Assembly: GCF_910592395.1 (NCBI RefSeq)
Contig: NC_088315.1
Span: 6,326,501 to 6,390,500 of the forward strand
Length of the DNA: 64,000 bases
Origin: Lineus longissimus
Lineage: Eukaryota > Nemertea > Pilidiophora > Heteronemertea > Lineidae
Reading direction: 5' to 3'
The stretch's first letter is position 1. Every line of letters begins with the position of its first letter. Both the position numbers and the translations under genes were made by a program. Shown one piece after another: positions 25,855 through 37,700 of the stretch. The notes beneath the pieces were generated by a model. The model was not told the DNA's origin. It worked only from the letters and a program-made list of their open reading frames with translations, and did no database searches.

Positions 25855-27525
25855 GGTTGAATTAATATTGGAGATAAACCAGAGTTCACATTAAATAGTT
25901 TAACTCTAGCATGAATCCATCATTGCTCTGATTACTGAAATAATTTGCGATCACATTGAATGGTTTATTTCCAGCTTAAATCCATAGATCCATCCCTCAG
26001 ATGACCACATAACTTGAGTTCCCATTGAATGACTTATCACCAGTATGAATCCACATCCCTCAGATGACCACATTAACTTGAGCTCCCATTGAATGGTTCA
26101 TCATCAGTATGAATCCACATCCCTCAGACGACCACATTAACTTTAGTTCCCATTGAATGGTTCATCACCAGTATGAATCCACATCCCTCAGATGACCACA
26201 TTAATTTGAGTTCCCATTGAATGGTTCATAATCAGTATGAATCCACATCCCTCAGATGACCACATTAACTCTAGTTCCCATTGAATGGTTCATCACCAGT
26301 ATGAATCCACATCCCTCAGACAACCGGATTAACTTGAGTTCCCATTGAATGACTTATCACCAGTATGAATCCACATCCCTCAGACTACCACATTTAACTT
26401 TAGTTCCCATTGAATGGTTCATCATCAGTATGAATCCACATCCATCAGACGACCACATTAACTTAGTTCCCATTGAATGGTTCATCACCAGTATGAATCC
26501 ACATCCCTCAGATGACCACATTAATTTGAGTTCCCATTGAATGGTTCATAATCAGTATGAATCCACATCCCTCAGACGACCACATTAACTTTAGTTCCCA
26601 TTGAATGGTTCATCACCAGTATGAATCCACATCCCTCATATGACCACATTAATTTGAGTTCCTACTGAATGGTTCATCACCAGTAAGAATCCACATCCCT
26701 CAGATGACCACATTAACTTGAGTTACCATTGAATGGTTCATCACCAGTATGAATCCACATCCCTCAGATGACCACATTAATTTGAGTTCCTACTGAATGG
26801 TTCATCATCAGTATGAATCCACATCCCTCAGACGACCACATTAACTTTAGTTCCCATTGAATGGTTCATCACCAGTAAGAATCCACATCCCTCAGATGAC
26901 CACATTAATTTGAGTTCCTACTGAATGGTTCATCACCAGTATGAATCCACATCCCTCAGATGACCACATTAATTTGAGTTCCCATTGAATGGTTCATAAT
27001 CAGTATGAATCCACATCCCTCAGACGACCACATTAACTTTAGTTCCCATTGAATGGTTCATCACCAGTATGAATCCACATCCCTCATATGACCACATTAA
27101 TTTGAGTTCCTACTGAATGGTTCATCACCAGTAAGAATCCACATCCCTCAGATGACCACATTAACTTGAGTTACCATTGAATGGTTCATCACCAGTATGA
27201 ATCCACATCCCTCAGATGACCACATTAATTTGAGTTCCTACTGAATGGTTCATCATCAGTATGAATCCACATCCCTCAGACGACCACATTAACTTTAGTT
27301 CCCATTGAATGGTTCATCACCAGTAAGAATCCACATCCCTCAGATGACCACATTAACTTGAGTTACCATTGAATGGTTCATAATCAGTATGAATCCACAT
27401 CCCTCAGACGACCACATTAACTTGAGTTCCCATTGCATTGAATTGTTTATCACCAGTATGAATCCTTATCTCACATGATGATCACATTAACTTGAGTTCA
27501 CATTGAATGGTTTATCACCGAGTAT
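25855..27525 (-). repeat. 64-bp satellite array, C2H2 zinc-finger-like on the minus strand
   Basis: About 22 regular tandem units of 64 bp (GAATCCACATCCCTCAGATG...TGGTTCATCACCAGTAT), flanked by diverged units from about 25855. Monomer variants recur with a 448-bp (seven-unit) period: the variants at 26559, 26623, 26687, 26751 and 26815 reappear in the same order from 27007. Read on the minus strand the unit contains GATTCATACTGGTGATGAAC and then CATTCAATG, matching the coding sequence of the finger linker (IHTGEKPFxC), and TGTGGTCATCTGAGG (CGHLR). The 64-bp unit is not a multiple of three and carries stops, so it is not coding. Confidence 0.9.
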
Positions 27526-27974
27526 GGGCGGTCATCCTAAACAGTGTCCACCAGCGTCCCACTAGCGCCCACCAGCGTCCACCAGGTTTAAAGTCAGGTA
27601 TAAAAATCATCAAAATAAAATTTAGTAGCCATAAACGAAATAAGCACAACGTAAAAAACACATTTTCTGAAAATTTCATGACATTTGGGTGTAATTTGGT
27701 CTCCGAAGTTGATGTTAGGCTGCTTGTCGGGGGATTTCTGCTCAGGCATCATGCTGGAGCATTTTTTACACGCGAGATGGGTCATAGGAGATGTTGATGC
27801 TAAAAGATGAATTGGAACTTAGCCAGGTGAACCATGGGGATGAAGAATATCCTGGGGACAAAACTGACCCATGTTACAACAGGAGTAGCAGGTCACGACA
27901 GCCTTTAGACTTGTGACCCGTGCTACGACAAGAACAAAAGTTTAAATCAATTAGGAGCTCACAAATCTCGTGGC

Positions 27975-28590
27975 CGAATCAGTCCTGGCTGCTCTATCGT
28001 GTTGACAACATAATGAGAGAGATGAGGCAGTCACAGCCAGGCCAAATCAGTCCTGGCTGCTCCACCGTGTTGACAATATGGTGAGAGAGATGAGACGGTC
28101 ACAGCCAATCCAAATCAGTCTTTGCAGCTCCACCGTGTTGGCAACATGATGAGAGAGATGAGACAGTCACAGCCAGGCCACATCAGTCTTGTTGGCTGCT
28201 CTGCCAAGTTGTCAACATGGTGAGAGAGATGAGACAGTCACAGCCAGGCTGAATCAGTCCTGGCACCTCCATCAACGTGTTGACAGCATTATGAGAGAGA
28301 TGAGACAGTCAGGTCACATCGGTCTTGGCTGCTTTGTCAAGTTGTCAACATGGTGAGACTGAGAGATATGAGACGGTCACATTCACAGCCAGGCCCAAAC
28401 ACTACAGTCCTGGCTGCGCCACCGTGTTGTCCTGTTGACAACATGATGACAGATGAGAGAGATGAGAGTGAGACAGTCACAACCAGACCACATCAGTCCT
28501 GGCTGCTCTGCCAAGTTGTCAACATATGGTGAGAGAGATGGGACAGTCACTCACCTGCTCACAGTCAGGCCGAATCAGTCCTGGCTGCTC
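27975..28590. repeat. Tandem array of about 68-bp units
   Basis: Eight or nine diverged units built from GTGTTGACAACAT, GAGAGAGATGAGACAGTCAC and AGCCAGGCC...CAGTCCTGGCTGCTC. The array ends where MITE-like copy 3 begins. Confidence 0.85.
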
Positions 28591-28595
28591 GACCG

Positions 28596-28865
28596 TAGGA
28601 CACTAGACCTCGCATTTCCCCGTCCACAAAGTCAAACCTTCAAAAAGGGGCAAAAAAGCCCGTCCACTCATTGATCAAAATCACCCATCAAAATATTTCT
28701 TTTTCCTTTTTTTCTTTCGCTGACGCATTAAAAAGATTATAATACATAATATACTGCAATTTCTTTTAAATATATTGAAAGACAAAGAAATGCCAGCCAA
28801 CCAAACTTAGAGGGCCGCTGTCACACTTTCGTCCACACTTTCGTCCACAGTTTACACCTACCCCG
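28596..28865 (-). mobile_element. MITE-like element, copy 3 (inverted)
   Basis: Full-length inverted relative of the element at 13450-13755, with two 12-bp tandem units (ACTTTCGTCCAC). Flanked by GACCG on each side (28591-28595 and 28866-28870), a possible 5-bp target duplication. It ends about 245 bp before the MRPS21 start codon. Confidence 0.75.
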
Positions 28866-29108
28866 GACCGTGGGATCACGACTCACTTACGAGCATACGA
28901 CATTTGGGCGGTTATCTATTGATTTCAATTGAAAAAAGTAATATAGTATAAGTTATTCAATTTAAAAAAAGGTAGTAAATGTGACACCTCAAATTCATAT
29001 TTTTATGTGCACTTGTTAATTGAAAATATCACGACACTTCGGTCAAGGTCAACTTTCATCCGTGAATGAAGCCAGCTTTTCCAAGAAAAATACAAATAAA
29101 GCAACAAA

Positions 29109-29669
29109 ATGTCCAGAAATCACATACGATTTCTGGCTAAAACTGTACTGGTGAAAAATGGTGAAGTTGAAGTTGCTTACCGAGCCCTTGATAGGTACGA
29201 TCTGTCATTACCTGGTCCATAATTAAGTATTTTTCTCTGACTCTGGTGTCCGAAAATAGATTCCTACAATAGGCTAATGTGTAACATTGAAAACTTTCTA
29301 CACGATCTTGTAAGAAGCTTCTTCTTCTTCTTCTATTGAATACTGGAACACAGTCTCTAGAGACTTTTACGTCCCAACGCATCAGGCATGCGTTTAAAAT
29401 CTTGGTCGTTGGTAAAAGAAGGTGCTAATAAAATCATAGAAGCGTTTATCTTGAATCGAAAGATAATATAGATCCTATTGTTTATTTTCAGGATACTTCA
29501 CAATGAAAAGATAATCGACGAGAATCGTAGGAACCAATACTATGAGAAGCCTGCCCAGTGGCGGAAAAGGATCATGTATGAAAGAGCCAAACGTATCTAC
29601 AACTCAGAAATGCAGAGAAAGATTCAGTTTATTTCTAGGAAGAATAGGATTGATCCTTTCCCAAGATAA
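29109..29669 (+). CDS. MRPS21: Mitochondrial small-subunit ribosomal protein bS21m
   Basis: Two exons, 29109-29194 and 29492-29669, joined in phase 2 (AG|G), encode 87 residues, the same length as human MRPS21. The N-terminal half (RFLAKTVLVKNGEVEVAYRA then LDRIL) and the basic C-terminal half (RRNQYYEKP, YERAKRIYNSEM, RKIQF, RKNRIDPFP) follow the human protein closely. bS21 is a small, strongly basic subunit of the mitochondrial 28S ribosome, made in the cytosol and imported. The splice sites (AG|gtacga and ttttcag|G) are standard. An AATAAA signal lies at 30062-30067. The gene faces the 3' end of the OTULIN-family gene. Confidence 0.95.
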
Positions 29670-32600
29670 CACTCCTGGATGTTAGACAATTTTCGAACTT
29701 ATTTGCAAACTTTTATTTACAGGAAGTAGATCCAGATGACCATAAATGAAAGACTTATTGGTTGACTTGATACCTGATGCTTGAGAGAACTGGATTTTTC
29801 AATGCCAAAGGATTTCGAAGGCTGTTCCTGCAGGAATAGATCAATTGCAGCGATGTTAGTCTTTTTGAATACTCATAGGACTTCATATAGTTTCTTTATG
29901 CCAAGATAATAAGGTATCAAGGAAAGCCACTACATTGAGGAGTGCTTAAGACCAGCATGTTGCAACTTTGGACATGGTGGGCATCTATGTCTCATTCTGT
30001 CTACTTTGGTTCATCTGCATAGTGGTGTATTTCATGTGACCATACGAACAATTGATGTTGAAATAAAATTGATTATGATGTAAACATTCGTAATTTGCTA
30101 CTTATTTCTTCTAACATGGACCGATGAACTGATCTCTGGAAAGTGCCTGGGTAATCTGGCATACTTTGGTTTTCATGTCAGCTCTTGTATTTCATACTTG
30201 GTCTGTCCGGCCAATCGCCTCAGTGCAACCTTTATATATTTCTCTCTTCACTTTCCTATTGATGATTACAGGCACACTCCTTGAGAACACTGGCACAGAA
30301 AATTGGACAAGAAAAACCTTCTTCTAAACTACAGAACCAGGCCTATGTCTCTTATAAACCTGGCTGTCGTCTCTTGTTCCTCCCTTGAGCCCCAGAGCTT
30401 AGTCTCCATTGATGCACCGTATGGCCATGTGGCCCGTCCCTCAGTGTCCCAGAGTGGGGAGTTCTGGCGCACATGTTCTGGTGTCTAATTCATGACATGA
30501 ATAAGGCAAAGAAATTAAAACAAGTCCAGAATTATTCATTTCCAGGTCGTTCATTTTTATTGCTAAAAATCATGTGTGAAACCATTGAGACAAGTGTTCT
30601 CCATAGCACCAATTTGTCTTTGATTTCCTGGAGTCATTTATACATTATATACACGGAGACTATTTACACATTTTACACTGGAAAACAAATATTTACATTA
30701 CAATACTATCAGCCAATTACCACTGTACCCAGTTGCTCATGAAGTTATTCTCCAACATCCCTATTTCACTAGAGACAAGCTAATTCAGTAAATTCCAGCT
30801 AGATATTGAAAGTCTCCATAGAACCATACTGGGAGAGCCAACTTTGATTGAGCAACTGGGTCATGGGATATCATCCAATTCAGAGAAGGAAAGAGCTGTA
30901 GAAAGTAAAACCCAAGAAACATCATGCTTCGATTGATTTTGGGTTTTGACGGCAACATCCATCCAAAGATATGGACAATGTCCCACATTTTCAAGCACAA
31001 GAACTTCAATTTTTCTTTCTTGCTATAATATGGACTGACACAGAATCTTCTACTCGCAGTTGTACTAATCCACATCAGATTTACACTTTGATCTACACAC
31101 ATACATTGTACCACAAAGTTTTGAATTACTGATGAATTAACCCCAATAAGATTTTGTTAAAATTATTATGTTATTAGTAGTGACAAGGAAATGCTTTAAA
31201 CAGTTTATTACAAAATGTTAACATAGTTAGGCACAACTCCACTGCGTTGGTGAGATTTATACATGTATTTGTCTACGAAAATGTAAACATGACAATTCTG
31301 ATTTGAAAAATTCACACAGCAAGTAACTCCCATGAAAGTTGCAGTGACAGAAAAACCTGGAACTTAAAGCTCTTTGAAAACATGCAACAGTATGTATACA
31401 GGGGGTATCACTGCTTTGTGGCATGTCTATTCTCCTGATAACCAATTGCGATCTTATCCCGACATGATCAACTACACGTCAAGATGGTTTTCGGCCCATC
31501 CCATCACCCCAAAAAGACTATACATATAACTCCCCACCACATAACCAAACATAAGAACTTGATATTCTGTTTGGGACCAAGCATCGAAATCTCATGGTAG
31601 AACCTGGTACAGAAATGCTAAAAAGACTACAGCAAAAGCAAGCCAGATTGTACCCATTCTATAGAGAGACAAGAGTAATTACCTGTTCTGGTTTCAGAAA
31701 TTACCAAATGCTTCATTTCATGAATGCTATGTGCAAACATGTGATGCCAAACCTTATGGAACCAAGCATTCAATGAAACTTAGCGGCCAACATTTTCCTT
31801 ATAAGTACCAGCAGCTGTCCAGAGGAAAATGACTCTCACTAGTTTCAGTTGATCAAGTCTTGCATCACTGAACCATGGGCTAACTTGCTGTGCTCTACCT
31901 AAAACTTATCTAATGAATGATGAAACCTAGTATGGGTATTATTCAATGGGACTGATGGCATTATGATATTTGATAACTTATTTGAAATATGTAATTTGTC
32001 ATAGTAAATTGATATACATGTTAAAGCATATTCATGTTAGTTTGAATTTTCCAAACATACACATTTAGTCAGATCTATACAAGTCATACAGCTTTTTAAA
32101 TATTGCAAGACATAACACACACACTTTATCACATAGCTTCGCTTATTATTACATGAAATAAACAGCACATTTTTCCAACACATGTATTTTCCCTTGTGTG
32201 GTAACTTCCGGGCAGAAAGGCGATTGTGTCAGGGGAAATGGAATTGCAAGAAAGATTAGGAGTGTCAAGCAATACACATTCAATGAAATTGTCTGAGAAA
32301 TCTTAAACAGGAGATTAAAAATATATTATACATTGTAAGTTTAGATAAATATAAATAATATCATGAACAGAGAATATGGCCATAATAAGTTACTAGAGAT
32401 CTGTATAAGTGAAAATCTGATATTGCACAGTTCATTTATCATGAAGTTTGCCACATAAGAAGCAGAGAACAAAACGCAACTCCGATTAAATAATGATGAA
32501 AAAGAGAAAATAGAATCAAAATCTGTTAAGAAGATCACTGCATATTAGGAGAAAGAAAGTGTTGTAAAGTGCAATTACAACACGAAACCTATCATCCCTA

Positions 32601-34710
32601 AGACCTCAAATGCAACCAGCTCTGGCAAGAGTAGGCACTTGGGGCCAAAGACAGAAACTGATTTATTGACGGATAAATCAAAAATTAATATTCCTGAAGA
32701 TAATTTTTTCGCACGTTTCCCAATTTTCTATACGGCACTATAAGCGACAACTTTTCCCAGAGCCTTGGTTATTGGTTTACAGTACATTTGAGGCTGTGAA
32801 TCTATTGGTGATAGTCAAGATACATGTAAAGAGCCTTCATCCCTTTGACCAATGTTCTTCACACTTATGCCTTTCTGGATCAGCGAAAAACTACGAAGCC
32901 AGCATCAATTTTCTGCTAAAACTATTCAAGACAAACTTTTTTGATGATATTACTCTACCTTTTGATCCAGAGGCTGAAAAACTCAATACGAAATTGTTGA
33001 AAATGTTCTCATTCTTGAGAGGCATAATCAGAGCAATTTCGTTCATATTTATTTGTGTGTGAAGAGCAGATCATAACCACAAAGTTAGCTCACCTCATCC
33101 AAATAAGAGTGAGGCACAACAGATTAGACAAGATACAGCCTTACTTAAGTGCTAGTTGCCCCCTCTAACAATGAGCTGAGGTATGGTATGTGATCTCAGT
33201 CAAGAGGAACCATCACGAAAATTCGAAAAGATATTGAACAATGATGGTAGGCTATCAAAAGACAATAACGAAAGCTTAAAATACCTAGTGGCTTTAGTGA
33301 AAGTCAGTGTACAATAAAAACCAGCATGCTGGTCTTCTATCAAGTATATAGCATACAAAGCACCCACTAGATACTAAAGAAGGAATATTATATCCCTTAA
33401 TCTCCTACATATTTCTAAAGTGCAGCGTGTGTTGAAGAAATATTGCCTACAAGTATTTCTTCCTGAATTTACCGTTTCCTAAGAAAATATCAGATCAACA
33501 ACAAGAATCTAACTTGACCAAGAATGAGATATATGCCTCGAATAACGAAAACACACACTGTAGCAGGAGAATTCATGCATAGGGAAAAAAGTAAACAATT
33601 TAAAGGAAGACTTCACAGGCAGGTGGAGTTAAGATATTAAGCAACAAGTGTTTCCCCGGCCTTTGAAAGGTTTAAAGAAGAGGGGAAGTTTTAATAGGTA
33701 ATATGTATATGCAGGCACTATGGTCACACATAATGGCACATCTTTTTACTGACACTCACAATTTTTGCGTGCTTCACCATTTGAATGACCCTGACAGCAG
33801 TTCACGACTCCAGCAAAACATATTTTGCTTTTTGACAAGCCTGTCAACTGCTAAATTTTTTTAAGAATGCCAACAAAATTGACCCACTTTCTCATTCAGT
33901 CAAGTAGCTAAAATCACCTTTCTTTCAATCAAGACAACTTACCAGCAAGTTTTCTATTTCTTCATTAACTTAAAATACAATTTTATATGTATAACATATA
34001 CTACAATACACAATAATCACAATTATCCAAAAGTCGAATCATGCCTCTGAAGATTATTTTTTAAACTCATTTGTACTATTATGAATATGATATTTCGTTT
34101 AAGAACAAACAGGAGATGGAAATAAGTAGTCGAATAAAACTCCGCCCATACATGTACATGTTGAAATTTGACCTCCGATTGCTTCTTCAGTTTTTGCGTT
34201 TTGCTCTCCTCTCACACATTGTAATAGCTTACAGGCATGAAATAATCCATAAAACCATTCACAGTTCAGGTAAATATTGTACCATTGGATTATGATCATT
34301 TCACAGCATACTTTTTGCATAATCTGTTGATGTCATGTTTCATAGCCTTCACTAATATTTTGCTCTCACCATGGTAACCAAGATGGTCACCGTGACAACA
34401 GTTGTCATGGAAACAACAGATCTATTTTTAAACCCTGGCAGGCTCTTATATCACAAATTCTAAACGGTAGTTTTGCCATCCCAAACAGAAATTGTGGCAC
34501 CAACATGAATGTTCTTTCTGGCACCAATTCGAAAAATAACCTTGTTGCTATGGTAACACAATTCTCAAGACAATGCTGCGTATCCCTGGATACCAATTTG
34601 AGATGGTTGAGATGGCAACCCTATCCTCATGGTAACCAGAAGCATTTAACCATCCACTACAACAAGTACAAGTAGATTGTAACTTCTACAGCTTTGGTTA
34701 TCAAAGGTTT
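29670..34710. other. 3' flanks of MRPS21 (+) and the OTULIN-family gene (-)
   Basis: AT-rich with no convincing exons. 29670 to about 30085 is the likely MRPS21 3' UTR. Part of 30100-34710 is probably the OTULIN-family 3' UTR and flank. Short plus-strand open frames (for example 32772-33062 and 34071-34295) look random. Confidence 0.5.
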
Positions 34711-34722
34711 CTATGGCAACAC
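34368..34722. promoter_or_regulatory. Cluster of RFX X-box-like sites
   Basis: GTTGTCATGGAAAC (34401) and GTTGCTATGGTAAC (34544) fit the X-box pattern GTNRCC-N(0-3)-RGYAAC or its near palindrome. Half-site-like CCATGGTAACC (34369), GATGGCAACC (34611), CATGGTAACC (34628) and CTATGGCAAC (34711, overlapping the stop codon) surround them. Confidence 0.35.
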
Positions 34723-37700
34723 AACATTGTAGTGCCTGTCGTCCTCGGCAACCAGTGTGATTGTTGGGAGATTTTTCTGCATGTCTGATGGGTAGTAGCT
34801 GAGGAAGTCTTCACTGCTGTACTGTGATGGACGGACTACTTCTATAATCACACCAAGCGTATGGCCCAATAGGAACATCTCCACCTGAAGTTAAATTACA
34901 ACATTTCAATTAAAATTGTGACAGAGTAGGCCCTACACGAAATCTTTGGGGGTTTTTTAAGAAGAAACTGATATTCAAATGAAAAATTTTGAAATTGATC
35001 CATCACTGATTTCTACAATTCGTTCCCAAGCCCTGGTCTAGTTGTAAGGTTGCCGATGGGCTGTTCATAACTTCTGTGACTGGTCGGATATGGTCGAGCA
35101 GACATTGCAAGCCTACCTGTTCCAGTCCACCGCTATCCCCGACCGTGTTTATATGGTTCTTGAAGAGCATCCTGGGATTATCTGATGTATCTCGAGCGTA
35201 CATCAACCAGACAAAGACAGGAACTTCCCTGTCGGCTGTCATATCTTCATAAACATCAATGGCATGCAGCATCATCAGGAGCTTGACGCCCTCCATCATA
35301 CGGATGTCAGTAACTTCGTCCCCATTCACCATCTTCATGAATGCAGATTCTCGATCTTGGCGACAGGTGAGGTTGGATACCTCGTTGAACTGTAAGACAA
35401 TGAAGAAGTCCAATACAATCTTCTTCGGGCTAGGTTGCCTTGCACCAACTTTTACATGTTACAGAAATATCATCAAAAATCTCTTTGGCCTGGCACGGTC
35501 GACTTTCTGAATTTGCTCCTAATCTGGGCTCTATTTGAACAGAAACATGGGTCCAGATAGGTAGTAGCCAACAAGTCTCACTTCCCGGACATATCTTAAT
35601 CTTGCTAACCAATCCAATGCACGTATCGGCTTGTTCATTGACTCTAGACTCACCATATTATGTAATGAAGTAAGGCAGTCTCTCATGTTCTCCAGGACGT
35701 CATTGGATGTTCTTTCAAGACGATTGGCAAAACTCCAGTCTCGTAGATAGGAATGCTTTCCATATAGCCTCTCCTCCAATGTCTGGAAAAAAACAAATCA
35801 ATAATATATTGAATCATTCTTCTTTGGGGAACGAGTTTACAATCCCAGATCACACCCCAAAAAAAGGTCATCGGTTGACTAACCAAGCACCACTGTTCAA
35901 TGGATTTATAGTTGAATGCGATCAAACTACGTCATTTCCGATCAGGGATTCTAAAGTTTAGCCTTCTTTGGCAATCACTCATGTGACTGTTTGCATGCCA
36001 GGGCAAGCCCAAGTGAGACCCCACCAAGTGAGAAACACGAGTCTTCACATGCGATGGACTCTATCTCTGGCCGAAGACATATTCACAGGGCAAATATTAA
36101 CCAAATTGGTACATAATCGTAGTTGCACGTAAAAAATCTCAAACCTACTTGGAAGAGGAAGATTCACACCAGATTAAAAGCGATGTGTCCGTCTAGACAT
36201 TTGGATTAAGAGTCCAACTCTTCCAAATGTTGTAAAGATTGGTAAGATTTCTGATGTTTACCTGAAAAGGGTTAACTTACCTCTAGCAGATTATTGAGAC
36301 TTCCTACGTGGTTGAAAAGACCCACATTGTTGACGAATATCTGGAATAGGGAGGCTCGTATGGCACAATAGTTGTCTCCACGGATCTTTCTCAGATGCTG
36401 ACAATTGATCTTGTCAGGGATGACATGGTAACCCTGGAAACCAAGAAGCAGATGTTAGCGACAATACATCGGTTAAATTGGTCTCCTAGCAACATGGCTC
36501 ATGCCTGGGAATAGTGGAGGCGGCGTAGGACTTGATTGCTTTTTGGAGTGTGGTTCGAGGCTATATGTAGCACCTATGCAATGGTATCATGATAGTTTAC
36601 AGTGGATCTTGTTCTGTGGCCTAACTCACCTACAGTTTTAACATAACTTGACAGAGCATTTCTCGCTCTTCAATGGCAATGCTGCAACTGGGATATATTC
36701 CAGTAAAATGGTGACGATATTGTAACAGTATTGCGTTTGATTATCAGGTTATTTTCTGTCATATGGCACATAACAAACTCCCCAGCCACCTGATCTGTCA
36801 GTCAGTTAGACAACTTCATCTCGTCAATCGCGGGTGAGTACAGTGAGTGCACACTTTATGGCAGTGTGAAGAAGAATGCCTTCACTGCTCTCAGATTTGA
36901 ATCAATATTTTGAAGGACTAAGCGTGTCAGCTTCACTTACTTTGATTATATTTTTGGCAGTGACAGTGTTACCTCTCCATTCTTGGTCGGCGTACGTCAG
37001 GATATCAAAGAGATCGCCAACACTCACAGGCACGCTACCTTTTGTGGACCTGGTGGGACCTGGAGAAGAGACACAATGATACCGAATGATAAACGAACAC
37101 TGTTAGATCTTTCTTCAAATCTGAATATATGTACTTTTGCTGAGCTGAAAAAGGGCGAAAATAGTGGTTCTCGTCTCTGAACCAAAGAAATTTTCAAAAA
37201 TTATCCTTATTATATTAAGTTTCAGATGATATACAACACTTTTCAAACTGCTGCCTTTTCTCTCTGAAATCTTCAAAACTTTGAGTGCAATTTTCTTGTG
37301 AAATCGACTATAGGGTTAAATGTGGTACCGATACCGAACATAATTATGACAGCAACAGTGAAAGCCCCAGGTAAAATATTTGTGTGAACAGAGCTATCGA
37401 CATGAGAAGTTTCTCAGGCATATGAATGCACTATCCAAGGGAGAAATGAACAACAGGTAGAGATATGCTTTCCCAACCAGGAATGTATGTACAGTCTGTT
37501 TATAAAGTACATGGCAAACATACATTTTTCGGGAAATGTGAAATGTTTGCAAAGCGAAAAGTTTCACGGTTCACAGTAATGAGATGATGCTGATGATGAA
37601 AAGAACATGACTAATGACACAAAACAAAATATACAACTGGCTGGTACGACCTCCCCCTTCTGCAACAGACTACTTCACAAAACATAATATGAGTTTTTGC

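Noticed and set aside
25855-28590. Regular repeats that could suggest a CRISPR array
   Set aside because: Units are contiguous without unique spacers, and the window is clearly animal nuclear DNA.
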